From positions 124,001-188,000 of the forward strand of contig NZ_RHHO01000037.1 in NCBI RefSeq assembly GCF_003710865.1: a stretch of 64,000 nt of DNA, read 5' to 3'. This document shows, one piece after another, positions 32,705 through 41,826 of this stretch. How positions within the stretch are numbered: position 1 is the stretch's first letter; the number at the start of each line of letters is the position of its first letter. Source of the DNA: Brevibacillus borstelensis (GTDB lineage: Bacteria; Bacillota; Bacilli; Brevibacillales; Brevibacillaceae). The notes beneath the pieces are model-generated. The model saw only the letters and a list, made by a program, of their open reading frames with translations. It had not been told where the DNA came from and did not search any database. Made by a program: the position numbers and the translations under genes.

Positions 32705-34444
32705 TCATATGAGCCCGAGCGCGTTGAACTGCTCAAGCACAAAATTCTTCAATGCTCGAAGCTTTTGACTGCTTTCTTCCGAAGTGACACCTTTCGTCCC
32801 CAGATATACTTTTAGTTTTGGTTCGGTACCGGAGGGCCGCAGGCAAAACCACGACTCGTCATCTAGCCGGTACTTCAACACATCGGATGCCGGCAAGGGA
32901 ATCGCGGTACTGGTGCCGTTGACCATTTCTCTACAAGTGCCTGCCAGAAAATCTTCCACGACCATAACTTTTTTGCCGGCAACCTCGGTAAAACCTTGCT
33001 GGCGAAAAAAAGACAGGGTGGCCCTGATTTTCTCGACTCCCGCCTTCCCTTTGAGGGATAAGGAATACAAGTCTTCGCTGTAAAATCCGTATCTCTTGTA
33101 CAGTTCGATCAGTCCGTCGTATATGGACTTTCCCGATGACTTATGAAAAGCGCACATGTCTGCTAACATCAGAGCCGTTTGGATGCCGTCTTTATCCCTG
33201 ACAAAGTCGCCGATCAAATAGCCGCTGCTTTCTTCGAATCCGAACAGAAACGTGTACTGACCCGATCTCTCGTACATGCTGATCTTCTCTCCGATATACT
33301 TGAAGCCCGTCAGCGTATCCACCGTATCTACACCGTAATCGGCCGCGATTGCTCGGGCGAATTCGGATGTGACAATGGTTTTGACGATGGTGCCGTTATC
33401 TGGCAGTAGCCCTTTTCTTTTTCGCTCGGATAGGAGATAGTCCAGTAAAAGGGCACCGATTTGATTGCCGGACAGTATCGTATATCCCTGCGGACCTTTT
33501 TTGACTGCGACACCGATGCGGTCCGCATCTGGATCGGTTGCCAGGATCAGATCAGCGTTTGTCCGTTTACCGTATTGCAGCGCCAGCTCGAATGCTTGCG
33601 GCTCTTCCGGATTGAGCGATGCTGCATTGGTGAAATGCGGGTCCGGATTCGCTTGCTCGGTAACGACAGTGACCTGATTGTAGCCGAACCGGCTCAGAAC
33701 GAGCCTGATGGGTTCGTATGCTGTTCCATGTAAAGGGGTAAAAACGATGTTTACCTGCGAAGTACCCGATGGTTCAGGGTTCAGCCTGATCGTCTGCAGT
33801 CGCTCGACATATGCTTCCAGGATATCATCATGAATCTGCACCAATAGGCCGCTCTGCCTCAATGATGCTTCGTCACCACTTTCTACGGACAGTTCGTCTG
33901 TTACCTCGTTTACCTTTGCCATGATTTGTTCGGCGGTCGCCGGCGTGATTTGGACACCGTCGCTGCCGTAAATTTTATAGCCGTTATACTCGGGCGGATT
34001 ATGGCTCGCGGTGATAACGATTCCCGCGAACGCATGCAGGTGGCGCACCGCAAAAGACAGAAGGGGGGTTGGACAGAGCCGATCAAACAAATAAACACGG
34101 ATGCCGTGCCTTCCTATCACCTTTGCGGATTCAATCGCAAAATCAGACGATTTGTTTCTGGAGTCATAGGCAATCACTACGCCCTGCGCCTTCGCCTGTT
34201 GGCCAGACTCTGCGATAAAGCGGGCCAGCCCTTCGGAAATTTTTCGCACCGTATACACGTTCATCCGATTGGGGCCAGGTCCCATTTCCGCCCGCATCCC
34301 TCCCGTACCGAATTCCAGATCGGCATAAAAGAGGTCCTCTAGAAGTGGTTCATTATCCTTTGCGCGCTGTAACTCTTCGCGTAGTCTTTCGTCCAGATCG
34401 GGGTAATTCATCCAGCGATTATATCGCTCTCTCCAATTGATCAT
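32705..34444 (-). CDS. pgcA: Phosphoglucomutase / phosphomannomutase
   Basis: A 579-residue alpha-D-phosphohexomutase. The phosphoserine loop is ITASHNPPEYNGYK near residue 135, the metal loop DPDADRIG near 300, the sugar-binding loop FGFEESSGYLIGD near 395, and the phosphate-binding loop RPSGTEPKLKVY near 540. It interconverts glucose- or mannose-6- and 1-phosphates, feeding both the dTDP-rhamnose and GDP-sugar routes. I chose ATG 34444 behind GGAGG. It is divergent from manC, and about 240 bases between them must hold both promoters; I could not define strong boxes there. Length matches the long PgcA class of Bacillales. Confidence 0.93.
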   Translation of the reverse strand: MINWRERYNRWMNYPDLDERLREELQRAKDNEPLLEDLFYADLEFGTGGMRAEMGPGPNRMNVYTVRKISEGLARFIAESGQQAKAQGVVIAYDSRNKSSDFAIESAKVIGRHGIRVYLFDRLCPTPLLSFAVRHLHAFAGIVITASHNPPEYNGYKIYGSDGVQITPATAEQIMAKVNEVTDELSVESGDEASLRQSGLLVQIHDDILEAYVERLQTIRLNPEPSGTSQVNIVFTPLHGTAYEPIRLVLSRFGYNQVTVVTEQANPDPHFTNAASLNPEEPQAFELALQYGKRTNADLILATDPDADRIGVAVKKGPQGYTILSGNQIGALLLDYLLSERKRKGLLPDNGTIVKTIVTSEFARAIAADYGVDTVDTLTGFKYIGEKISMYERSGQYTFLFGFEESSGYLIGDFVRDKDGIQTALMLADMCAFHKSSGKSIYDGLIELYKRYGFYSEDLYSLSLKGKAGVEKIRATLSFFRQQGFTEVAGKKVMVVEDFLAGTCREMVNGTSTAIPLPASDVLKYRLDDESWFCLRPSGTEPKLKVYLGTKGVTSEESSQKLRALKNFVLEQFNALGLI

Positions 34445-34683
34445 GAGCCGAAAACCTCCACATCGATTCGCACACATCTGCGAGTATAAAACATAGTATG
34501 AGCGGCGGTATAAATGGCAACCGGAGACAGTGCCACAATATTCATGTGCAGATTGGCTTTGGACGAGCCCGTTGTCGGTTTTCCACTCTTAAGCTGGTCG
34601 ATACACACATACCTTTTCCGGCGAGTGATCATATGGATATTACATGTGTACATCAGGATCAGACAGAAGAGAGGTGCTTTCCG

Positions 34684-36057
34684 TTGAGGCTCGTTTTGCT
34701 TTCAGGAGGAACAGGGAAACGACTGTGGCCGCTTTCCAACGAATCCAGATCAAAACAGTTCCTAAAAACGATACGAACTCCCGATGACGAGATGGAGTCG
34801 ATGATACAGAGGATATGGAAACAACTGAAGACGAAAAAAATGGACCATTCAGCCTATATATCGACAAGCAAAACGCAGGTGGACATGATTACCTCCCAGT
34901 TGGGGAGCAATGTGCCTCTTATCATTGAACCGGAGCGTCGAGACACGTATCCGGCTATAGCCTTGGCAGCAACGTATTTCTATTCGAAGCAGGGCGTAGA
35001 CCTGAATGAAGTGATCGTCGTCATGCCAGTCGATCCTTATACGGATTATCAATTTTTTGATAAAGTCAAGGAGTTGGAGGACGCGATACGACAATCCGAC
35101 GCAGATATTGCATTAATCGGGGTGCAGCCCACCTCCCCATCCGAAAAGTACGGTTATATTATTCCGGTTCAAAATACCCTAAAAACCTCCGAAGGCTATA
35201 TCCCTGTTGATTCCTTTACGGAAAAACCGTCTAAAGATGAGGCAGCCAAGCTTCTTCGGCAAAATGCATTGTGGAATTGCGGTGTTTTTTCATTTCGGTT
35301 AGGCTACCTCATTCAATTGCTGGAAGAAAAAAAGCTGCCGGTTGAGTTTGATGAGCTTGTGGAGAAATACGACCAATTGCCAAAAATAAGCTTTGACTAT
35401 GAAGTAGTTGAAAAAGCAGATCGGGTTGTAGCGATCCCGTATCATGGCACCTGGCGGGATTTGGGCACGTGGGATACACTGACGGCGGATATTCAAACAA
35501 AAGTGATCGGAAAAGGCATCATTAGCGACGATAGCAGCAATACACATGTCGTGAATGAATTGGATATCCCGATAGCGGTAGTGGGAGTGCCGAATGTCGT
35601 TGTAGCGGCAAGCCCTGACGGCATACTGGTATCGGAAAAATCGGAAAGCCACCGAGTGAAGGATCTGGTGAAAAAGATAGACCAAAGACCGATGTTTGAG
35701 GAACGGCGATGGGGATGGTATCGAGTCCTCGATTATCAAACAAGGACGGATGGAACAGACATCTTGACCAAGCGCTTGTGTTTATACGCAGGAAAAAACC
35801 TCAGCTATCAATATCACCAGATGCGCAGTGAGGTATGGACGATTGTAGCCGGTATCGGTGAATTCGTATTGAATGACCGGTTGATTCGGGTAAAGGCAGG
35901 CGATGTCGTCAGAATTCCTGTCCATGCCAAACATGCAATCAAGGCAATCGAAGAGTTGGAGATTATCGAGATTCAAATGGGCACAAGACTTGTCGAAGAA
36001 GATATCGTCCGCCTATTCATGTCGTGGGATGATCTCTTGGACTCCTTGAGGCAATGA
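34684..36057 (+). CDS. manC: Mannose-1-phosphate guanylyltransferase (ManC type)
   Basis: A 457-residue bifunctional-type enzyme. The N-terminal nucleotidyltransferase has LVLLSGGTGKRLWPLSNESR at residues 3-22 with the conserved SKQFL after it, VVMPVDPYTD near 120 and FTEKPSKDEA near 180. The C-terminal 110 residues are a cupin like mannose-6-phosphate isomerase (LSYQYHQMRSEVWTIVAG near 375, IPVHAKHAI). It makes GDP-mannose for the GDP-sugar SDR encoded at 12942. I chose TTG 34684, which follows AGAGGTG at normal distance and begins the conserved RLVLLSGG; the frame is open for 62 more codons upstream without family similarity. Confidence 0.92.
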   Translation: MRLVLLSGGTGKRLWPLSNESRSKQFLKTIRTPDDEMESMIQRIWKQLKTKKMDHSAYISTSKTQVDMITSQLGSNVPLIIEPERRDTYPAIALAATYFYSKQGVDLNEVIVVMPVDPYTDYQFFDKVKELEDAIRQSDADIALIGVQPTSPSEKYGYIIPVQNTLKTSEGYIPVDSFTEKPSKDEAAKLLRQNALWNCGVFSFRLGYLIQLLEEKKLPVEFDELVEKYDQLPKISFDYEVVEKADRVVAIPYHGTWRDLGTWDTLTADIQTKVIGKGIISDDSSNTHVVNELDIPIAVVGVPNVVVAASPDGILVSEKSESHRVKDLVKKIDQRPMFEERRWGWYRVLDYQTRTDGTDILTKRLCLYAGKNLSYQYHQMRSEVWTIVAGIGEFVLNDRLIRVKAGDVVRIPVHAKHAIKAIEELEIIEIQMGTRLVEEDIVRLFMSWDDLLDSLRQ

Positions 36058-36078
36058 CAGAAAGCGATCATGAGACAG

Positions 36079-36112
36079 GCGCCGCCATGCCAGAGGACAG
36101 GGGGCGCTTTTT
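36079..36112 (+). terminator. Rho-independent terminator after manC
   Basis: GCGCCGCC (36079-36086) pairs with GGGGGCGC (36100-36107) with one mismatch, followed by five T residues. It closes the glycan locus. Confidence 0.75.
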
Positions 36113-36278
36113 CATGAATCTTTCCAAACTTATGTCGTTTTCTTTCCTATATGAATTGCCAAACATCGCCATTGTACCTTATGATGGATGAGCGGAACGT
36201 ACATATACGCAAAAGCTTATTTGTCCGTCGCAATCATTTATTATTCTGCATAAGTCAGACAGAAAAAGGAGGAGTAGC

Positions 36279-38015
36279 ATGTTTGCAAAGAAAGCGGCAG
36301 GTGCATTGCTGCTGGCATCCCTGCTGGTGCCGTCGATCGGACATGCCCAACCGGTTGTCCAGACAAAATCTGCTGTCCAGCCGGCTGACATGATCCTGCA
36401 AAACGGTGCCGTCTATACGGTAGACCGGAACCGGAACTGGGCCGAAGCGGTCGCAGTCAAGGGAGATACCATCGTTTATGTCGGTACCAACGAAGGAGCA
36501 AAAGCGTACGCCGGGGCACAGACTAAAGTGGTGGATGTAAAGGGGAAGATGGTTCTGCCGGGCTTCATCGACAGCCATACCCATGCCAGCAAGACGACCG
36601 GCATGATTTACACAGTCGATCTGTTTGAACTGGGGTCGATCGAAGAATACGTGAAAGCTGTCAAGGAATTTGTGAAGAAGTATCCAGAGGAAACCGCGAT
36701 CCAGGGGCGGGGCTGGACGAACTCGGCTGCCACCGGAATTGGACCGCGTAAAGAGGCGCTGGATGAAGTATCCAAAGACATCCCGATCGCACTCACATCG
36801 GATGATGGTCATTCTCTGTGGGTAAACTCCAAGGCATTGGAAGTGGCGGGAATCACAAAAAGCACGCCGAATCCGGACGGAGGTCTGATCGAGCGCGATC
36901 CGGCTACTGGAGAGGCTTCAGGAACACTGCGCGAAAAGGCGATGGACCTCGTGCTGAAGAAAATTCCGGGTCTTTCAGTCGAGCAGTATATGAACGGAAT
37001 TTTGGAATATCAGAAGCTGGCCGCCGAGCGTGGGGTCACGACAGCGCGCGATCCGGACATGCTGCGCTATCCAAACGTGCTCGAGGCGTACAAGCAGCTC
37101 TCTGAGGAAGACAAGCTGACTGTCCGCTTCCGCAACGCCATTACTGCAGACCCGGCGAAGGGTCCGGAGCAGGTGAAAGAGTTCATCAAGCTGCGCGAAG
37201 AGAACAAAGGCCCTCATTTTCAGATCAACGCGGTGAAAATATTCATGGACGGCGTCGTAGAGGGTGCTACCGGCTATCTGGAAGAGCCGTACAAGCACAA
37301 GCATACGAGGGGCCAGCTGATCTGGGACCCGGAAGTGTACAACGAGACGGCGGCGGCTGTCGATAAAGCCGGCTTCCAGCTGCACGTCCACTCGATCGGC
37401 GATGCAGCGACGAGAATTACTCTCGACGGATTCGAATATGCGGAGAAAAAGAACGGACAGCGGGATGCTCGTCCTTCCATTGTTCATTTGCAATTGTTCA
37501 ATCCAAAAGATATGGAGCGCTTTAAAAAGCTGGGCGTCATCGGAATCCCGCAGCCTTACTGGTTCTTGAAGGAGCCCGGGTTCTTTGAAGAAATCGAGGT
37601 CCCGTATTTGGGCCGGGAGCGGGCCGAAGAGGAGTACCCGATGAAAAGCATGATCAACGCAGGCATCGTGATGGCTTCCGGCAGCGACTACATTGTGACC
37701 CAGGAGTTTAATCCGCTGCACGGCATTCAACAAGGCATCACCCGGATTGAAGAGGGCAAAACGGACCCCAAAGATATTGCCAACCCGGATGAACGCGCCA
37801 CACTGGCCGACATGATTGCCAGCTTTACGATTGACGGGGCTTACGCCAATTTTGTAGAGGACATTACCGGTTCTATCGAAGTGGGCAAGAAGGCAGACCT
37901 GGTCGTTCTGGATAAAAACCTGTTTGCGATTCCGGCAACGGAGATCAAGAAAACGAACATTCTCTGGACGCTGTTTGAAGGCAAAGAAGTGTATCGAAAC
38001 GAGGCGTTCAAGTAA
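36279..38015 (+). CDS. Exported amidohydrolase (YtcJ-like, amidohydrolase family 3)
   Basis: A 578-residue metal-dependent hydrolase. The first 24 residues are a signal peptide (KKAAGALLLASLLVPSIGHA, then Gln), so the enzyme is probably secreted or wall-associated, unusual for this family. Metal ligands include HTH in LPGFIDSHTHASK near residue 95 and the histidines in FQLHVHSIGDAATR near 370; the final aspartate is probably in ASGSDYIV near 470. The C-terminal beta part ends GKKADLVVLDKNLFAIPATE. Substrates for YtcJ-like enzymes are poorly known amides. It stands alone between two terminators, with AAAAAGGAGGAG before ATG 36279. Confidence 0.88.
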   Translation: MFAKKAAGALLLASLLVPSIGHAQPVVQTKSAVQPADMILQNGAVYTVDRNRNWAEAVAVKGDTIVYVGTNEGAKAYAGAQTKVVDVKGKMVLPGFIDSHTHASKTTGMIYTVDLFELGSIEEYVKAVKEFVKKYPEETAIQGRGWTNSAATGIGPRKEALDEVSKDIPIALTSDDGHSLWVNSKALEVAGITKSTPNPDGGLIERDPATGEASGTLREKAMDLVLKKIPGLSVEQYMNGILEYQKLAAERGVTTARDPDMLRYPNVLEAYKQLSEEDKLTVRFRNAITADPAKGPEQVKEFIKLREENKGPHFQINAVKIFMDGVVEGATGYLEEPYKHKHTRGQLIWDPEVYNETAAAVDKAGFQLHVHSIGDAATRITLDGFEYAEKKNGQRDARPSIVHLQLFNPKDMERFKKLGVIGIPQPYWFLKEPGFFEEIEVPYLGRERAEEEYPMKSMINAGIVMASGSDYIVTQEFNPLHGIQQGITRIEEGKTDPKDIANPDERATLADMIASFTIDGAYANFVEDITGSIEVGKKADLVVLDKNLFAIPATEIKKTNILWTLFEGKEVYRNEAFK

Positions 38016-38052
38016 AGGGAATAGTGAATAGGGAATGAATTGGCTTTAAGTA

Positions 38053-38106
38053 AAAAAAAGCTGCTCTTCCAGTAGACGAATCTGCTGGAACGGGCAGCTT
38101 TTTTTA
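38053..38106. terminator. Bidirectional terminator after the amidohydrolase gene
   Basis: AAAAAGCTGC pairs with GCAGCTTTTT and TTCCAG with CTGGAA across a two-base internal loop. A-run and T-run flank the stem, so it serves both this gene and the convergent MFS gene. Confidence 0.85.
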
Positions 38107-38171
38107 CCTTCAATCAACATTCAAAGTGCGATAGACCTTATAGAACGGTGATCTTTTGCCGGTAGCAATCA

Positions 38172-39398
38172 TCAAGCAGTCGAATGATCTGCCTTTACGT
38201 CCCTGCTTTCTTTGGCGGGGGCCTGGATCGCAAATTTTGTTTTCATCAGTACGGCAATGACCAACAATGCCATCCCGTTGATAATAAATACCGTCCGGAT
38301 GGGAATCCAGCCTCCCAAAAAGCCTCCCAGCACAGGACCGATCATGTTGGCGAGCTGTGTAGAGGATTGATTGAGGCTAAATGCTCTGCCGCGGAATTCA
38401 GGGTCTGTTACTTTCACGATCAGCGCATTCAAAGACGGATAGACGGCCGCGAAAAACAACCCGTAAACAAAGCGCAGGATGCCAAAGCCGTACAGGCTGG
38501 TGAAAAAGTACTGAAGCAGGTTCCCGATTCCGCCGCCCAACAAGCCGATAAAGAGAATCTTCGAGTAGCCGATCTTGTTGCCGATCTTGCCCCATTGCGG
38601 AGCGGCCAGCACCGTGGCGATTCCGACCGCGGAAAAGATGATGCCCGAGCTGAGCGAAGCATCTTGCTGAGATGCCCCGAGCTGCAGGACGTAGACGGTG
38701 AGCAGCGGCTCCAGAAGCATGACGGAGATCGTTACGACCATGGCCAGGCCGAGAATGGTGACAAAGGAGCGGTTAGCCATCGCGAGACGAATATCGTCTG
38801 CAACATGCGAACGCTCGCCGGACCGGTTGAAATTCGTTTCTTTTACGAAAAATGTGGCAATTAATGCCGCGATCAAGACGACTACAGCGGAGAAAAGGAA
38901 CGCTTCCCGGTTTCCCCACAGATGGCTGACAAAGCCCCCGATGAGTGGCCCGATGATCCCGCCGGTAGCACCAGAAGTAGCCATGATGCCAAGAGCGTAG
39001 CCGACATGCTTGTCTGGCGTATTCGTCGCGACAAGTGCAATCGAGGCAGGCACAAATCCGGCCAAAAGCCCCTGCAGGACTCGAAGTGCCAGGAACGAAT
39101 AAGGGTCCGTCACCAAATAGTTGAGAAAATACAAAACGGCCAAGCTGTAACCCGACCGAATCAACATGGGTTTTCTCCCGTACTTGTCAGACAGAGATCC
39201 CCAATAGGGAGATATTAACGCACTGGCCAGAAACGTAATCCCGAAAGAAATGCCCGACCATGCTTCCAGATGCTCATTAACACCCAGCGAGGTATGGAGA
39301 AAGATCGGCAAAAAAGGGATGGAAATGGAATAGGCAGCGCTGCAAAAGAAGACGCCGATCCACAAGACGACTAGATTCCGTTTCCACGAGAAAGACAT
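38172..39398 (-). CDS. MFS transporter, DHA1 multidrug-efflux type
   Basis: A 408-residue membrane protein with 12 predicted spans. The loop 2-3 motif is GSLSDKYGRKPMLI near residue 65, and the motif-C-like segment in helix 5 is SGATGGIIGPLIGGF near 140, marking a proton-driven drug exporter. The substrate is not predictable. The start is uncertain: I give ATG 39398, with an in-frame TTG at 39431 as alternative; neither has a strong ribosome site. A 5-codon minicistron with a strong ribosome site lies just upstream, which may be part of its control. Confidence 0.87.
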   Translation of the reverse strand: MSFSWKRNLVVLWIGVFFCSAAYSISIPFLPIFLHTSLGVNEHLEAWSGISFGITFLASALISPYWGSLSDKYGRKPMLIRSGYSLAVLYFLNYLVTDPYSFLALRVLQGLLAGFVPASIALVATNTPDKHVGYALGIMATSGATGGIIGPLIGGFVSHLWGNREAFLFSAVVVLIAALIATFFVKETNFNRSGERSHVADDIRLAMANRSFVTILGLAMVVTISVMLLEPLLTVYVLQLGASQQDASLSSGIIFSAVGIATVLAAPQWGKIGNKIGYSKILFIGLLGGGIGNLLQYFFTSLYGFGILRFVYGLFFAAVYPSLNALIVKVTDPEFRGRAFSLNQSSTQLANMIGPVLGGFLGGWIPIRTVFIINGMALLVIAVLMKTKFAIQAPAKESRDVKADHSTA

Positions 39399-39434
39399 GC
39401 TGCAACACAACCTTTTCAATAGAAAGAACAACGT

Positions 39435-39449
39435 TCACAATATGTTCAT
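39435..39449 (-). CDS. Possible 4-residue leader minicistron upstream of the MFS gene
   Basis: On the minus strand ATG 39449 opens M-N-I-L-stop and is preceded at 5 bases by AAAGGAGTG (39455-39463), the best ribosome site in this stretch. The MFS start lies 37-51 bases further on. Short leader peptides control some drug-efflux and resistance genes through ribosome stalling or coupling. A chance occurrence is possible. Confidence 0.35.
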   Translation of the reverse strand: MNIL

Positions 39450-39475
39450 TTTAACACTCCTTTATCGTGGAGAGT

Positions 39476-39504
39476 TATCAAGAAAATACATAGGCCTATT
39501 GCAA
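39476..39504 (-). promoter_or_regulatory. Promoter for the MFS gene
   Basis: On the minus strand TTGCAA (39499-39504) and TTGATA (39476-39481) are separated by 17 bases, an acceptable SigA match, 27 bases before the minicistron start. Confidence 0.45.
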
Positions 39505-39642
39505 AAGCTTAATAACAGATTTTCATCCGCACTCACACTGGCAGATTTCTGAAAGATGCACTTTGCGGCAGAAAACTCTCGATAGAGTGAAATCTTTTTG
39601 CAAGTTGTTCGTATATCCATATTGGGTGAAGCGAAAGAAGAC

Positions 39643-39678
39643 AAAAAAGCCGGAAACCCGAAACAGGATGACCGGCTT
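39643..39678 (-). terminator. Rho-independent terminator after the response-regulator gene
   Basis: On the minus strand AAGCCGG pairs with CCGGCTT, followed by TTTT; the T-run is the complement of the A-run at 39643-39648. Confidence 0.8.
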
Positions 39679-39734
39679 CACATCTGCAGCGCGATTGTAA
39701 AACGCAGACAAGGGGGGGATGAATTGGAGCTCAC

Positions 39735-40427
39735 TTATTTTACAAGCTTGTGCCGGAGTGCCAGGGCAACGGCTTGGGTACGATCTTCAACGCCCATTTT
39801 TTGCAAAATCCGATGGACGTGTGTCTTGACGGTTCCTTCCGAAATAAACAGGTTTTGGGCAATCTGGTCGTTGCGGAAACCATACGCAAGCTGCTGAAGG
39901 ACGTCCAATTCTCTATCCGTCAAGTCTTCCAATAGGACATACCCTTTTTCGGTCGGCTCTGCCGCAACGGGCTCTTGACTGCGGAGCAATTCTGCCAACG
40001 CCTTGGCAGCCGTACCGGTATGAAAAAGGACAGCTCCCTGATAAGCGCTGCGAATCAGTTCGAGCATCTCCTGGGAATCGGCATCCTTTAGCATATACCC
40101 GACAGCGCCCGCGCGAATCCCATCCACTACGTAATTCTGGATGTCGAAGGTAGTGAGAATCAACACCTTGATGCGGGGCGATTGCTTCAAGATTTGGCGT
40201 GTTGCTTCGATTCCGGAGCACTTGGGCATCTGCACATCCATCAAAATGACATCGGGCTGGCAAGCTGCCGCTTTTTCTATCGCTTCTTCGCCGTCTGCCG
40301 CTTCGCCGACGACTTCCATATCCGGCTGCATCTGGATGACATAGCCTAAGCCTTGTCGGATCATCGTCTGGTCATCGACAAGCAACACTTTGATTTTTTT
40401 TGCGCCTTCGTTTTCTGTTTGCACCAT
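39735..40427 (-). CDS. NarL/LuxR-family response regulator
   Basis: A 230-residue response regulator. The receiver domain has LLVDDQ with Asp18-Asp19, the phospho-acceptor Asp64 in LMDVQMPKCSG and Lys in GYMLKDA near 120. The C-terminal LuxR-type helix-turn-helix runs LTDRELDVLQQLAYGFRNDQ to VKTHVHRILQKMGV (about 165-215). It should be phosphorylated by the kinase encoded 12 bases upstream. The most likely targets are nearby efflux genes, though no target site is proven. Start ATG 40427 follows GGAAGGG. Confidence 0.93.
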   Translation of the reverse strand: MVQTENEGAKKIKVLLVDDQTMIRQGLGYVIQMQPDMEVVGEAADGEEAIEKAAACQPDVILMDVQMPKCSGIEATRQILKQSPRIKVLILTTFDIQNYVVDGIRAGAVGYMLKDADSQEMLELIRSAYQGAVLFHTGTAAKALAELLRSQEPVAAEPTEKGYVLLEDLTDRELDVLQQLAYGFRNDQIAQNLFISEGTVKTHVHRILQKMGVEDRTQAVALALRHKLVK

Positions 40428-40439
40428 CGTTATCCCTTC

Positions 40440-41621
40440 CTAAGCGATATCCTGGTACGGAATCACCACTTTTATTTCAAACCCATGTGGTTCAACCGCG
40501 GTGTAGGAGAGGGAGCCATTCAGCTCCGTCACACGTTCTTTCATGCTTGATAGTCCAAATCCCGGTGCAATGGTTTCACCAGGTGTCAGCTTTCCATCGT
40601 CACGGATGCACATAAAGCAGTGGGAATCATCCTGGGTAACGATTACGTCCAATTGACCTGCCTCGGAGTGGCGCAGCGTATTTGTAACCGCTTCCTGCAA
40701 GATTCGGTAAAAAGCGATGGAAATGGTTTGTGTCAACCCAAGCTCGGGATCGTCTGCAACCAATTTGCAGCGCAGCCCGGTGTTTTTCTCCGTTTGGGAA
40801 AGGAACGCCCGCAGCGGAGCCAAACCAAGGGAAGACTGGTCACTCGCCAGCGTGTGAACAGATCCGCGAATGTCTTCCAGACTATGCTTGGCTACATAAA
40901 GCATGTTTCGTACCGCTTCCTGTGCGTCGCTAGGCCCATTTTTCAGCATGAATTGCAAGGCGTGAAGCTGGACGATCAGAGATGTGAGGGAATGCCCCAA
41001 CTGATCGTGGAGATCGCGGGCAATCCTCGTGCGTTCTTCCAGGACGGCCACCTGCATCGTATGGACGGCAGCCTCCTGCAGCTCGTTATGGGCTTCTTTC
41101 AGTTGGGCATGGGCCTTTTGAAGCTGCTCCAGATGAAGCTGGTTTTGCTCATAGGCATCGAACTGGACCCGGTACCCTTTTGCTCCGACATAGCAGCCAA
41201 TAAAGGTGAGCGCGAAGGGGACCAAATGCGGCGAGAAGAACGAGTGGTCCTTGATCAAAAGCAATAGTCCGATCAACCCAAGACCGGTGGCGTAGATCAG
41301 GGCCCGTTTTTCTTCCATTCTGACGCCGACAAAAATGACAAGGGGGAACAATAGCCCAATCGTCTCCGAACCTCCGGCGAGCGCTTTGATGATTGTAACC
41401 AAACCGATCAACAACGTAACGCATTCGGTGCGCAAAGGGGTCCACAGGCTCTTTGGCGTCCAGAACAGCCAGAAGTGACAGACCAGAATGGCAAACGAAA
41501 AAGCGAATTGGGTCGGAGTTTCATGCATATATGAATTCGGGACTAAAATCAGGACAATTAAAGCCAGAAACCAAACGGTAAAGTATCGCTTTTGCAAGGC
41601 TTCCAGTATTCGTTTAAACAA
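40440..41621 (-). CDS. Sensor histidine kinase, HisKA_3 (NarL-partner) class
   Basis: A 393-residue membrane kinase. About six hydrophobic segments cover residues 10-155 with no large extracellular sensor domain, as in DesK-like kinases that sense membrane state. A coiled-coil linker leads to the phospho-acceptor histidine (about residue 205) in RIARDLHDQLGHSLT, and the ATPase part has EAVTNTLRHSEA (N box) and a GFGLSSMKERV glycine box. It forms a pair with the response regulator downstream. I prefer TTG 41621, 5 bases after AAGGGTG; ATG 41651 is in frame but lacks a good ribosome site. Confidence 0.88.
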   Translation of the reverse strand: MFKRILEALQKRYFTVWFLALIVLILVPNSYMHETPTQFAFSFAILVCHFWLFWTPKSLWTPLRTECVTLLIGLVTIIKALAGGSETIGLLFPLVIFVGVRMEEKRALIYATGLGLIGLLLLIKDHSFFSPHLVPFALTFIGCYVGAKGYRVQFDAYEQNQLHLEQLQKAHAQLKEAHNELQEAAVHTMQVAVLEERTRIARDLHDQLGHSLTSLIVQLHALQFMLKNGPSDAQEAVRNMLYVAKHSLEDIRGSVHTLASDQSSLGLAPLRAFLSQTEKNTGLRCKLVADDPELGLTQTISIAFYRILQEAVTNTLRHSEAGQLDVIVTQDDSHCFMCIRDDGKLTPGETIAPGFGLSSMKERVTELNGSLSYTAVEPHGFEIKVVIPYQDIA

Positions 41622-41681
41622 AGCGACACCCTTCTTTCCACACATTTTCATTTTCTTGCTTCCATTCTACCACGTGTGTCA

Positions 41682-41715
41682 TCTATCTGTAGATAGACCT
41701 GCTCGAATCTATAAT
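41682..41715. promoter_or_regulatory. 16-bp palindrome next to a TATAAT box in a divergent promoter region
   Basis: TCTATCT (41682-41688) and AGATAGA (41691-41697) form a perfect dyad separated by GT. Its right half overlaps where a -35 would lie for TATAAT at 41710-41715 on the plus strand. A related sequence, CGATAGATC, occurs about 20 bases on. It is a candidate operator for the MarR regulator encoded next, or for the response regulator. Confidence 0.5.
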
Positions 41716-41826
41716 CAATCCGTCGATAGATCACATACGGAAGTCCTATGTTTACAATATACGTTGTGACAATTACATCCAGAGAAAGGATGTTGTACGT
41801 TGCTGGTTTGATAAGGGAGGCTAGGA

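Larger units (their letters stand above)
39399..39734. other. 336-base non-coding stretch upstream of the MFS gene
   Basis: It holds, from right to left, the terminator of the two-component operon (39643-39678), a promoter for the MFS gene (39476-39504) and the minicistron (39435-39449). Positions 39505-39642 show no feature that I can support. Confidence 0.6.

Noticed and set aside
10947-36057. Capsule or teichoic acid cluster
   Set aside because: No polymerase, flippase, ABC exporter, undecaprenyl-phosphate initiating transferase or tyrosine-kinase regulator was found in the region.
36975-37733. 252-codon minus-strand frame inside the amidohydrolase gene
   Set aside because: The plus-strand enzyme is complete with metal ligands; the antisense frame has no recognisable domain or start signal.
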